NCBI GenBank assembly: GCA_026987255.1
Contig: JALSNA010000207.1
Location: 1-13,034 of the forward strand
DNA from: Hyphomicrobiales bacterium
Lineage (GTDB): Bacteria; Pseudomonadota; Alphaproteobacteria; Rhizobiales; Aestuariivirgaceae
DNA length: 13,034 nucleotides
Reading direction: 5' to 3'
Of the stretch, positions 1 to 5,858 are shown piece after piece. The notes below the pieces were generated by a model that saw only the letters and a program-made list of their open reading frames with translations, ran no database searches and was not told the origin of the DNA. Position numbers and translations under genes: made by a program. Within the stretch, counting starts at the first letter, position 1. Each line of letters begins with the position of its first letter.

Positions 1-568
1 TTACGCCCATTTCACCTCGCCCATCCGGCGCTATGCCGACACCATCATCCATCGCGCCCTGGTTGGTGCCCTGGGGCTGGGGGACGGCGGGCTGTCGAAG
101 GGCGACATCGCGCACATGGAGGAGACGGCGGAGATGATTTCCACCGCCGAGCGGCGCTCGATGATGGCGGAGCGCACCACGGTGGACCGGATGATGGCGC
201 GGCACCTGGCGCAGAAGGTGGGGGCCAGCTTCGATGCGCGCATTTCCGGCGTCACCCGGGCCGGGCTGTTCGTGGCCCTGGTGGAGACCGGGGCGGACGG
301 CTTCGTGCCCATCTCCTCCCTGCGCGGCGATTATTACGTCTTCGACGAGACCCGCCATGCGCTGATCGGGCGCAGCAGCGGCGAGACCTACCAGCTTGGC
401 GATCCCATCGAGGTGCGCCTCATGGAGGCCGCTCCCATCGCCGGGGGATTGCGCTTCGAGATTCTCTCGGCTGGCAAGAAGGGCAAAAGGCCCTCATCGC
501 GCACCGGCAAGGGCCGCGGCAGGCCACGGGGCAAACCGCGCCCAAGGGGCAAGCGCAAAAGCGGCTGA
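1..568 (+). CDS. rnr: Ribonuclease R, C-terminal part (truncated by window edge)
   Basis: RNase R is a processive 3'-5' exoribonuclease of the RNB/RNase II family that degrades structured RNA. The reading frame is open from base 2, so only the last ~188 residues are here. The first residues (YAHFTSPIRRYAD) are the hallmark end of the RNB catalytic domain. An S1 RNA-binding domain follows at about window residues 74-155 (GASFDARISGVTRAGLFVAL, then DGFVPISSL). The protein ends in a very basic tail (about residues 157-188) rich in Lys, Arg, Gly and Pro, typical of RNase R and thought to help RNA or ribosome contact. An internal ATG at 116 is not the start. Downstream lies DUF983, a usual neighbour of rnr in Alphaproteobacteria. 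The family call is firm; the missing N-terminus is outside the window. Confidence 0.95.
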   Translation, partial: YAHFTSPIRRYADTIIHRALVGALGLGDGGLSKGDIAHMEETAEMISTAERRSMMAERTTVDRMMARHLAQKVGASFDARISGVTRAGLFVALVETGADGFVPISSLRGDYYVFDETRHALIGRSSGETYQLGDPIEVRLMEAAPIAGGLRFEILSAGKKGKRPSSRTGKGRGRPRGKPRPRGKRKSG

Positions 569-796
569 CGAAACCGGCATGCGAAATGCGCCCTTTTTGG
601 CCTGCTGAAATACAAATGACCTGGTGATGGACATATGGAAACTCCCCACCTGGTCATCTGCATGATTTCGCCCCTGAACCAATGGCTTACGCAAACAGGT
701 CAAAGCCGCATGCATGGATTTTTCATCTTGCGGCATCCTGTCGCGCGTCGAGGTGGTGACTTCATTTTGCCAGTTAGCAATGGCATAATCACCACC

Positions 797-1282
797 ATGA
801 GCATGGACGTCATTGATTCCAGGCCGGTTGGCGGCCCGAAAAGATTGCCGCGCTGCAATCCGCAGGCGCATGCGCGCTCATGGCTGCGCGCAATGATCTT
901 TGGCGCCCAGTTGCGCTGCCCCTCCTGTGGCGAGGGGCATCTGTATGAAGATGGCCGCGGCAAGGTGGTCAACTACTGCCCGCATTGCGAAGAAGAGCTC
1001 TATCACCATCGCGCCTCGCGCATGGCGCCGTGGTTCTCCGCCTTTCTTTCGGCCCATTTCGCCATCCTTGCAGCCCTTGCCGCGGCCTGGCTGCTGCATC
1101 CGCCCCTGTGGGCCCTGGCCGTGCCCACCATGATCCTGTGGGTGGGCCTGACATGGCTCCTGATGCCCCCGGTCAAGGGCATGATCGTCGGTCTGCAATG
1201 GGCTTTCCGGCTCCATGGCTTCCAGTATGCCGCCATGTGCAAGCCGCGCCATCCGCACAAGCCGCACCAGCAGCAGACCTGA
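797..1282 (+). CDS. DUF983 family zinc-ribbon membrane protein
   Basis: This is a DUF983 protein of unknown biochemical role. Two CxxC knuckles (CPSC, then CPHC about 20 residues later) form a probable zinc ribbon. They are followed by HHRASRMAPWFSAF and two hydrophobic segments (about nucleotides 1030-1100 and 1105-1170), and the family-typical LQWAFRLHGFQY near the C-terminus. The tail is His/Gln-rich (HPHKPHQQQT). The start is uncertain. The frame is open back to an ATG at 635, which has a fair GGTGAT ribosome site. A TTG at 767 follows GAGGTGGTGA. I chose ATG 797 (ATG 803 is also possible) because the region before ~840 is poorer in GC at third codon positions and does not look like family sequence. 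From 797 the protein is 161 aa; family members are commonly ~120-160. It lies just downstream of rnr, possibly co-transcribed. Confidence 0.85.
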   Translation: MSMDVIDSRPVGGPKRLPRCNPQAHARSWLRAMIFGAQLRCPSCGEGHLYEDGRGKVVNYCPHCEEELYHHRASRMAPWFSAFLSAHFAILAALAAAWLLHPPLWALAVPTMILWVGLTWLLMPPVKGMIVGLQWAFRLHGFQYAAMCKPRHPHKPHQQQT

Positions 1283-1410
1283 AACCATCGCAAGCGCGCC
1301 AGCTTGGCATTTTCCGGAGCAGGAGGCCGAAGGCCTGAAAACAACGCGGGCACGCACCAAATGTGGTCAGGAAAGACAGACTTCAAACATTGATGCGGCC
1401 CGGGGTTGAA

Positions 1411-1695
1411 TCAGGGCTTTTTCGGAGGAAGCCCGCCCTTTGGGGGCGGCGGGGGAGTAGGAAGGGAGCTTGTCGGAGGCGGCGTATAACCTGCGGAAGG
1501 AGGTTTTTTTCTGCCTGGCCCGCCTGAGCCATCGCTGATATTGTCCGCAATGGTCGTCATGGTCCCGTCAATGCTGCTTGCAAGGGACGGCATGACGATG
1601 ACCAGCGCGCCACCGATGAAAACGGCAAGCAGGGCATATTCGATGGCGGTCGCCCCCTTGGCGTCCCGGAGGCTGCGGCGAAGAAGTTTGTTCAT
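1411..1695 (-). CDS. Flp/Fap-type (type IVb) prepilin with proline-rich tail
   Basis: Flp pilins are the small subunits of tight-adherence (Tad) pili, processed by a TadV/CpaA prepilin peptidase. The 94-aa product starts MNKLLRRSLRDAKG|ATAIEYAL: a short basic leader, then cleavage predicted after Gly14. The conserved Glu is at mature position 5 and Tyr at 6, followed by a ~20-residue hydrophobic helix. After about residue 45 it departs from ordinary Flp pilins: a Gly/Pro/Lys-rich tail of ~45 residues with runs such as PPPTSSLPTPPPPPKGG. Mature Flp pilins are usually only ~40-60 residues. GGGAG sits about 8 bases before the ATG. No other tad/cpa gene lies in the window, so it is an orphan here, in opposite orientation between DUF983 and the Nudix gene. 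It may be a minor pilin or a TadE/F-independent paralogue. The family call is firm; the tail function is unknown. Confidence 0.88.
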   Translation of the reverse strand: MNKLLRRSLRDAKGATAIEYALLAVFIGGALVIVMPSLASSIDGTMTTIADNISDGSGGPGRKKPPSAGYTPPPTSSLPTPPPPPKGGLPPKKP

Positions 1696-1788
1696 TGGTC
1701 TTGCTCCCTCATGATCGTGCCCCTACTGATATCATGCATCTATCCCCTTAATGCCTCCTTTGCGAGGTGCTGATTTTTTGCTTTTTCC

Positions 1789-2505
1789 ATGTCCTCCCGC
1801 CGCCATCAGACCCGGTGCGTCATTCGCGATGCCGCAACCTTGATCCTGCTGAAGCTGGATGGTGGCGCGCCGCGCGTTCTCATGGGCAGGCGCGCCGCCG
1901 GCCATGCCTTCATGCCCGGTGTTTTCGTCTTTCCCGGCGGGCGGCGCGAGCGGGCGGACTGCTTCACGCCACCGGGCAGAGACCTGCATCCGGCGGTGCT
2001 GGACAAGTTGCAAAAGCGCATGCGCGGCAAGGCCTCGCCGGGGCGGGCGCGCGGGCTGGCCATGGCGGCGGTGCGCGAGACCTGCGAGGAGACGGGCTTT
2101 CTGGCCGCATGCCCGCGCCCGGCCCGCTGGCGCTGTGGCAATGATGCCTGGCGGGCCTTCGCAGAGCGCAATCTGGCGCCCGATTTGTCGCATTTGCGCT
2201 ATTTTGCCCGCGCCATCACCCCGGCGGGCATGGCGCGGCGGTTCGATGCGCGCTTTTTCATCATGGATGCGCGCCATCTGGCGAAGGCCCGCGCGGCATT
2301 GCCCCTGGATGCGCCGGAGCTGCTCGGCCTGTGCTGGCTGTCAATCGATGAGACTCGCATCCGGCCCCTGCCGCGCATCACGCGGCGCATTCTCGATCTG
2401 TTGCAAGAGGCGCTGGAACGGGAAGGCCCCGGGCTCTTTGCCCCGCACAGGCCCGTGCCATTTCACTACAAGCGGGGCAAGACCTGGCGGCTGGAGTGGC
2501 TGTGA
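1789..2505 (+). CDS. Nudix hydrolase, NUDT19-like
   Basis: A 238-aa Nudix-superfamily protein, predicted to hydrolyse a nucleoside diphosphate linked to another moiety. The N-terminal half shows FMPGVFVFPGGR (residues ~41-52), the entry to the Nudix box. The metal-binding part appears at residues 96-103 (RETCEETG). About 40 residues rich in Arg/Ala separate the two halves, so the canonical GX5EX7REUXEEXGU box is split, as in the NUDT19/RP2p-like branch, some members of which act on acyl-CoA. The C-terminus (HYKRGKTWRLEWL) also looks family-typical. Substrate cannot be read from sequence. The start ATG 1789 has no close Shine-Dalgarno; GAGGTG lies 19 bases upstream. Its place between DUF983 and rpmG follows a neighbourhood common in Alphaproteobacteria. 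Confidence 0.87.
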   Translation: MSSRRHQTRCVIRDAATLILLKLDGGAPRVLMGRRAAGHAFMPGVFVFPGGRRERADCFTPPGRDLHPAVLDKLQKRMRGKASPGRARGLAMAAVRETCEETGFLAACPRPARWRCGNDAWRAFAERNLAPDLSHLRYFARAITPAGMARRFDARFFIMDARHLAKARAALPLDAPELLGLCWLSIDETRIRPLPRITRRILDLLQEALEREGPGLFAPHRPVPFHYKRGKTWRLEWL

Positions 2506-2570
2506 GACTCAATTCAGGGCCTTTCCAAAGCGCTTGAGCATTTCTTAGGGCGTAGATCCATAAATTTGAA

Positions 2571-2697
2571 CGGCATCTGCCATCCCTCTTTATGAGTCCT
2601 GACCCTAAAGACCATCTCACCCCTGCCAACCACCCGCAGTGTCCCATGACCCGGGTGGTTGGCATGGGGTGAGGATGGTTGCGCAAGCGTTTTTTCA
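2571..2697. repeat. Palindromic intergenic repeat, copy A
   Basis: First of four copies in the window. Imperfect inverted arms lie at 2612-2636 and 2652-2678 (core CCTGCCAACCACCCG paired with CGGGTGGTTGGCA; one T and one G are unpaired in the right arm). The 15-base loop is 2637-2651 (cagtgtcccatgacc). A conserved tail GCGCAAGCGTTTT follows exactly 16 bases after the arm-terminal GATG. A left flank (ggcatctgccatcc ... ctgaccctaaagacc) partly matches copies B and C. The motif ccaaagcgcttgag (2525-2538) upstream resembles the tail in reverse complement and may mark the outer end. It lies between the Nudix gene and the rpmG promoter. Confidence 0.85.
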
Positions 2698-2707
2698 AGA
2701 TCCTCGC

Positions 2708-2738
2708 TTGACTTGCGCCATTACATGGGTGATATGCT
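2708..2738 (+). promoter_or_regulatory. Candidate sigma70-type promoter of rpmG
   Basis: TTGACT at 2708-2713 matches the -35 consensus at five of six positions. Possible -10 sequences are GATATG (17-base spacer) or TATGCT at 2733-2738 (19-base spacer). It lies just after repeat copy A and about 70 bases before the rpmG ATG, with no other gene between. The -35 is good and the -10 is weak, so this is a prediction. Confidence 0.45.
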
Positions 2739-2809
2739 GCTTTCGAGTTTTCCCCATATGAAGACGACGGCTGAGGCGCCTGGCGCGCGCCGCAAGGAGT
2801 TTTTGCAAC

Positions 2810-2977
2810 ATGGCCAAGGCAACCACGATCAAGATCAAGCTGGTGAGCACCGCCGGGACCGGCTACTACTACGTCACCAAGAAAAACACGCGCAACATCA
2901 CCGAGAAGATGAGCATGCGCAAATACGATCCCAAGGCGCGCAAGCACGTGCTGTTCAAGGAAGCCAAGATCAAGTAG
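2810..2977 (+). CDS. rpmG: 50S ribosomal protein L33
   Basis: A 55-aa protein beginning [20 protein letters not shown] and ending in [11 protein letters not shown], the standard bacterial L33 of the large ribosomal subunit near the E site. [10 protein letters not shown] is typical of the zinc-free form, which has lost the CxxC pairs. Length is exactly that expected. AAGGAG at 2794-2799 lies 10 bases before the ATG, an ideal ribosome site. It is flanked on both sides by copies A and B of the palindromic repeat, and a Rho-independent terminator follows at 3132-3158. It stands alone as a small transcription unit between the Nudix gene and pleD, a familiar alphaproteobacterial position. Confidence 0.97.
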   Translation: MAKATTIKIKLVSTAGTGYYYVTKKNTRNITEKMSMRKYDPKARKHVLFKEAKIK

Positions 2978-3002
2978 CCCCAGAGCGCTTTTTTCTGCAT
3001 GT

Positions 3003-3114
3003 GGGCATTTCCATCGATTGTCTGAAAGCCCATCCTCACCCCCTGCCAACCACCCGGGTCATGGGATGCTACGGGTGGTTGGCAGGGGGTGAGGATGTGC
3101 GCGCCAGCGTTTTG
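3003..3114. repeat. Palindromic intergenic repeat, copy B (perfect 26-bp stem)
   Basis: The best-preserved copy. Arms 3031-3056 and 3072-3097 are perfect 26-base inverted repeats (CATCCTCACCCCCTGCCAAC... and its complement) around a 15-base loop at 3057-3071 (ggtcatgggatgcta). The loop is close to the reverse complement of the loop in copy A. The tail GCGCCAGCGTTTT starts at the same 16-base spacing after GATG. The left flank gggcatttccatc...tctgaaag matches copy C. It lies 25 bases after the rpmG stop and before the terminator at 3132, so it would be transcribed in the rpmG 3' UTR. Confidence 0.9.
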
Positions 3115-3131
3115 GAGACCCCCAAGTGCAT

Positions 3132-3158
3132 GACGGCTCCCTTCGTGGGGGCCGTTTT
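3132..3158 (+). terminator. Rho-independent terminator, probably of rpmG
   Basis: Stem 3133-3141 (ACGGCTCCC) pairs with 3147-3155 (GGGGGCCGT, one G:T pair) around the loop TTCGT, and runs into TTTT at 3155-3158. The T-run is short but the stem is GC-rich. It is the first terminator-like hairpin on the plus strand after rpmG. Confidence 0.65.
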
Positions 3159-3179
3159 CATGTCGTCTGGCGGGCGGGC

Positions 3180-3222
3180 GAAAAAAAGGCCAGTCCGCGG
3201 AGTTTTCTCCTGCGGACTGGCC
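3180..3222 (-). terminator. Strong hairpin with T-run on the minus strand
   Basis: An 11-bp perfect stem, 3188-3198 with 3212-3222 (GGCCAGTCCGC / GCGGACTGGCC), is extended by GGAG/CTCC around a TTTT loop. The plus strand has AAAAAAA at 3181-3187, which reads as seven Ts directly after the hairpin on the minus strand, so this is a Rho-independent terminator for leftward transcription. pleD already has its own terminator at 3495-3519, so this one is either a back-up or ends another, unannotated minus-strand transcript. Confidence 0.7.
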
Positions 3223-3268
3223 ACCCGGTCTGGCGGCAGGTGATGCGGCGGACCTGCGCGAGCCGGGT
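3223..3268. other. Nested inverted repeats next to the 3180-3222 hairpin
   Basis: Outer arms ACCCGG (3223-3228) and CCGGGT (3263-3268) enclose GCAGGT (3236-3241) and ACCTGC (3252-3257). Read on the minus strand this structure leads straight into the terminator hairpin, the layout of a short structured RNA. I found no convincing promoter and no reading frame, so this is only a description of structure. Confidence 0.3.
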
Positions 3269-3340
3269 ATTCAGTTTCGGCGTTCAATTCGGGACAACTG
3301 ACCCGGATCGCCCTCAAACACTGCAAAAGGCTTGCCAAAC

Positions 3341-3456
3341 GGGCATCTCCATCAACAGTCTGAAGACCATCCTCGCCCCCCTGCCAATCATTTCAATCGT
3401 GGAACACCACGGGTGGTTGGCAGGGGGTGATGAAGATGAAGGCACAAGCGTTTTCA
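3341..3456. repeat. Palindromic intergenic repeat, copy C (degraded)
   Basis: Left side gggcatctccatc...gtctgaagaccatcctc matches copy B closely. The arms are diverged: CCCCCTGCCAAT (3379-3388 region) faces GGTTGGCAGGGGGT (from 3414), and the right arm carries extra bases before GATG (3435-3438). The loop region (caatcgtggaacacca) aligns with copy B, not with A. The tail GGCACAAGCGTTTT keeps the 16-base spacing. Upstream, tgcaaaaggcttgcc (3322-3336) resembles the tail in reverse complement. It lies between the minus-strand terminator at 3180 and the pleD terminator. Confidence 0.8.
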
Positions 3457-3494
3457 AAGCTCTCCAGAGGCGGCGCATGTTCGGGCAAGACATG

Positions 3495-3519
3495 AAAAAA
3501 GCGCCGCAAGTGACGGCGC
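3495..3519 (-). terminator. Rho-independent terminator of pleD
   Basis: GCGCCG (3501-3506) pairs with CGGCGC (3514-3519) around a 7-base loop. AAAAAA at 3495-3500 becomes six Ts after the stem on the minus strand. It is about 30 bases past the pleD stop codon, the right place to end a divK-pleD transcript. Confidence 0.75.
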
Positions 3520-3549
3520 CAAGAGTCTTTTTTCTTTCATATGGTCATA

Positions 3550-4929
3550 TCAGGCGGCATCCGCCACCATCACCTTGTTGCGGCCGCCTTCCTTGGCCTT
3601 GTAGAGGGCCTCATCGGCGCGCTTGAGGATGCTGTCCAGACTGTCGGTGACTTTCTCGTATCCGGCCAGACCGATGGAGGTGGTCAGGTTCAGTTGCAAT
3701 TCGCCGGGCTTTTCGCCCACGTCGAAGGGGGTGCTGGCGATGGCTTCGCGCAGCCGCTCGGCGATGCGCCAGGCGACGGAAATTTCCGCGTTGGGCAGCA
3801 GGATGACGAATTCCTCGCCGCCCACCCGGCAGACGATGTCGAGGCGGCGCACCTGGCGCTTCATGCGCTGGGCCAGCTCCTTGAGCACGCGGTCGCCCAC
3901 ATCGTGGCCGTGGGTGTCGTTGACCTTCTTGAAATAGTCCAGATCCAGCAACAACAGCGACAGCGCCTTGCCGCGGTTGGCCGCCTCGTCCACCAGGGCC
4001 TCGCCATGGGTGGTCATGTAACGGCGGTTGTAAAGGCCGGTAAGCGGATCGGTGACGGCCAGGGCGATGGACTGGCGCACGCTGTCGCGCAGCCGGCAGG
4101 TATAGCGCCAGCGGCGGATCTGGGTGTTGACGCGGGCCAGAAGCTCCTGGCGGTCGATGGGCCGCATGAGATAATCATTGACGCCGAGTTCCAGGGCGCG
4201 GGCCATGCGCTGGGTGTCATCGGGGTCGATGATGATGAGAATGGGCACCTGCCGGTTGTGGCTCAGGGAGCGCAGCTGCGAGCACAGGCGCAGGCCGTCA
4301 TAGTCCTCCATGTCGAGGTTGACCATGAGCAGCTCGTAGTCCTCCTCCTCGACCTTGTGCAGGGCCTGGGCGGGATCGGCGCAAAAGTCCACCTGGTGGT
4401 GTTTGCCGAGCGCCTTGCGCACGCGCGCGGCCAGCTGGGTCTGATCGTCGATGAGCAGAATCTTGCCGGGGCGGCCGGCATCTTCGGTTTCCATCAGATC
4501 ATCGGCCAGCAGCATGCCGTCTTCATTGCTGTTGCGCGACAAAAGCTCGTCGATGAGCATTTTCAGCCGCACCAGGGACTTCACGCGCGAAAAGAGCGCC
4601 ACGTCGTTCACCGGCTTGGTGAGAAAATCGTCCGCTCCGGCCTCCAGGCCGCGCACGCGGTCCTCCGGCTGGTCCAGGGCGGTGACCATGACCACCGGGA
4701 TGTGGCGGGTGGCGGGGTTGGACTTGATGCGGCGGCAGACCTCGATGCCATCCATGCCCGGCATCATGACATCCAGAAGAACGATGTCGGGCCGGATGCG
4801 CTGCACCTTTTCCAGCGCATCCAGGCCGTTCATGGCGGTGGAAACCTCGAAATACTCCGATTCGAGCTTGGCTTCCAAAAGCCGCACATTGGCCAGGATA
4901 TCATCGACGACGAGGACGCGGGCGCTCAT
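3550..4929 (-). CDS. pleD: PleD-like response regulator / diguanylate cyclase
   Basis: A 459-aa cytoplasmic protein with REC-REC-GGDEF layout, the size and order of Caulobacter PleD. REC1 (about 1-120) has DD at 9-10, the phospho-acceptor Asp53 in DIVLLDVMMP and Lys105 in LTKP. REC2 (about 155-275) is degenerate: Asn replaces the acceptor Asp (LLMVNLDMED) and Arg replaces the Lys (YLMRP), as expected for an adaptor domain. The GGDEF domain (about 290-459) has DPLTGLYNRRY, the active motif GGEEF (370-374), and an intact product-inhibition I-site RRLD (361-364) five residues before it. Phosphorylation should drive dimerisation and c-di-GMP synthesis, which in Caulobacter promotes flagellum loss and stalk formation. 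The start is ATG 4929, with AGGAG 7 bases upstream; one base separates it from the divK stop, suggesting translational coupling. Confidence 0.96.
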   Translation of the reverse strand: MSARVLVVDDILANVRLLEAKLESEYFEVSTAMNGLDALEKVQRIRPDIVLLDVMMPGMDGIEVCRRIKSNPATRHIPVVMVTALDQPEDRVRGLEAGADDFLTKPVNDVALFSRVKSLVRLKMLIDELLSRNSNEDGMLLADDLMETEDAGRPGKILLIDDQTQLAARVRKALGKHHQVDFCADPAQALHKVEEEDYELLMVNLDMEDYDGLRLCSQLRSLSHNRQVPILIIIDPDDTQRMARALELGVNDYLMRPIDRQELLARVNTQIRRWRYTCRLRDSVRQSIALAVTDPLTGLYNRRYMTTHGEALVDEAANRGKALSLLLLDLDYFKKVNDTHGHDVGDRVLKELAQRMKRQVRRLDIVCRVGGEEFVILLPNAEISVAWRIAERLREAIASTPFDVGEKPGELQLNLTTSIGLAGYEKVTDSLDSILKRADEALYKAKEGGRNKVMVADAA

Positions 4930-4930
4930 A

Positions 4931-5347
4931 TCAAGACTCCTGATCCTCGAAGAACTCGCCGATGGTCTGCAAGAATCCGGCAACGGAGATGGGCTTGGAG
5001 ATATAGCCCTGACAGCCGCTTTCGCGGATCTTTTCCTCATCGCCCTTCATGGCGAAGGCGGTGACGGCGACCACCGGAATGGACTTCAGCTCGTCATCCT
5101 CCTTGAGCCACTTGGTGACATCTATGCCGGAGACCTCCGGCAGCTGGATGTCCATGAGAATGAGGTCGGGCTTGTGCTGGCGCGCCAGATCCAGCGCCGA
5201 GAGACCGTCGCGGGTCTGGATCACCTGATACCCTTGCGCTTCCAGCAGGTCATTGAAGAGCTTCATGTTGAGTTCGTTATCCTCGACAATCAGCACCTTG
5301 CGGGCCTGCCGGCTGGCGGCGTCACCAGTCTGTGAGGAATTGGCCAT
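4931..5347 (-). CDS. divK: Single-domain response regulator DivK
   Basis: A 138-aa single REC protein almost identical in motif content to Caulobacter Div[16 protein letters not shown], acceptor Asp66 in [32 protein letters not shown], and Lys118 in YISKPIS. DivK is phosphorylated by DivJ and dephosphorylated by PleC, acts on the DivL-CckA branch and thereby lowers CtrA activity. The start ATG 5347 gives ~13 extra N-terminal residues ([14 protein letters not shown]) before the usual first strand; the frame is open further upstream to 5452 but that part is not conserved. The gene is first in a two-gene unit with pleD, with a sigma70-like promoter at 5461-5488 and a CtrA-like site at 5548. Confidence 0.96.
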   Translation of the reverse strand: MANSSQTGDAASRQARKVLIVEDNELNMKLFNDLLEAQGYQVIQTRDGLSALDLARQHKPDLILMDIQLPEVSGIDVTKWLKEDDELKSIPVVAVTAFAMKGDEEKIRESGCQGYISKPISVAGFLQTIGEFFEDQES

Positions 5348-5401
5348 ATGTGCTACACCGTGATTCAAGGCTCTGCGTCCATCTCGAATGGAAAGGCCCG
5401 G

Positions 5402-5435
5402 GGACAAAGGCGATGGATCGCCAGCGATCCTGTCC
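5402..5435 (-). other. Hairpin in the divK 5' untranslated region
   Basis: GGATCGC (5415-5421) and GCGATCC (5424-5430) are perfect inverted repeats, and GGACA (5402-5406) with TGTCC (5431-5435) forms a possible outer stem. It would lie within the ~105-base leader between the predicted promoter and the divK ATG. No known riboswitch or leader motif is recognised. Confidence 0.35.
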
Positions 5436-5460
5436 AGCCGTGTTTCCCGCACGTCTCCCT

Positions 5461-5488
5461 TTTATATTTCTGGCCGCAACCTTGCCAA
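5461..5488 (-). promoter_or_regulatory. Sigma70-type promoter for divK-pleD
   Basis: On the minus strand TTGGCA (5483-5488) and TATAAA (5461-5466) are separated by 16 bases; each hexamer differs from consensus at one position. It is the best promoter-like sequence in the divK - DUF3572 intergenic region and would start transcription near 5453. Confidence 0.6.
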
Positions 5489-5547
5489 AAAAGCAATAAA
5501 CAAGGGTTAACCGCCGCCATCGCGGCAGCCTGTGAGATTCTTCTTGG

Positions 5548-5562
5548 TTAATCTTGTCATAA
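5548..5562. promoter_or_regulatory. CtrA-like binding site (one mismatch) between divK and DUF3572
   Basis: TTAA-N7-ATAA, one base from the CtrA full-site consensus TTAA-N7-TTAA. It sits directly before the DUF3572 ribosome site and about 60 bases upstream of the divK -35. A GANTC site (GATTC, 5536-5540), the target of the cell-cycle methylase CcrM, lies 8 bases away. In Caulobacter divK is under CtrA control, which makes the site plausible, but one near-match is weak evidence. Confidence 0.4.
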
Positions 5563-5573
5563 TAGAGGCATCG

Positions 5574-5858
5574 ATGCGCAAAACAGGATTGCCCTCGCAA
5601 AGCCAGGCGGAAGCCATAGCGCTTTCGGCCCTGGCCTTCCTGGTGCGCGACGAGGAGCGCCTGGGGCGCTTTTGCGCCATGACCGGCATGGACCTTGCCA
5701 CCCTGCGCGCCCAAGCGGCGCAGACCGCGATGCTGGTGAGCATCCTCGATTACCTGCTGGCGGACGAAACGCTGCTGCTGCTTTTCGCCGCAGATGAATC
5801 CCTCGATCCGCAGATGCCGCGCCTGGCGCGCATGCGGCTGTCGGGAGAGGATGTCTGA
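5574..5858 (+). CDS. DUF3572 family protein
   Basis: A 94-aa mostly helical, soluble protein of the DUF3572 family, function unknown. The family pattern is visible: AEAIALSALAFLVRDEERLGRF (split here as AEAIALSALAFLV and DEERLGRF), TGMDLATLR, then LVSILDYLLADETLLLLFA. I chose ATG 5574, preceded by GAGG with a 5-base gap; a GTG at 5532 would add 14 non-conserved residues that overlap the CtrA-like site. The stop overlaps the next start (TGATG at 5856-5860), so it is the first gene of a translationally coupled operon with the HAD hydrolase, fructokinase and dinB. It is divergent from divK, a common neighbour in Alphaproteobacteria. Confidence 0.88.
   Translation: MRKTGLPSQSQAEAIALSALAFLVRDEERLGRFCAMTGMDLATLRAQAAQTAMLVSILDYLLADETLLLLFAADESLDPQMPRLARMRLSGEDV

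Noticed and set aside
578..600. Terminator after rnr (gcat ... atgc then TTTTT)
   Set aside because: Stem is only about four pairs with extra bases before the T-run; too weak to call.
1323..1340. Terminator hairpin between DUF983 and the pilin (AGGCC gaa GGCCT)
   Set aside because: Only five base pairs and no adjoining T-run on the plus strand; not supportable.
2525..2697. Non-autonomous transposon (MITE) with terminal inverted repeats
   Set aside because: Tail-like inverted motifs occur left of copies A and C (aaagcgcttg, aaaaggcttg) but not clearly in B or D, and no target-site duplication is visible; kept only as a possibility.
2659..3243. 194-codon plus-strand frame across rpmG and repeats A and B
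   Set aside because: It overlaps rpmG in another frame and its content is translated palindromic repeat; phrases like PTTRVMG and GWLAG recur in several unrelated frames only because the repeat recurs.
2571..3456. CRISPR array
   Set aside because: Repeat units are ~110 bases, irregularly spaced, palindromic and separated by a ribosomal protein gene; no cas genes.
3126..3626. 166-codon plus-strand frame between rpmG and pleD
   Set aside because: It runs through two terminator hairpins and repeat C and overlaps the end of pleD; no ribosome site or family signal.
3541..5064. 507-codon frame antisense to pleD
   Set aside because: Shadow of the GC-rich pleD gene; the minus-strand product has complete REC and GGDEF motifs.
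5507..5510. Further CtrA site at GGGTTAACC
   Set aside because: Single TTAA half-site without a partner at the required 7-base spacing.
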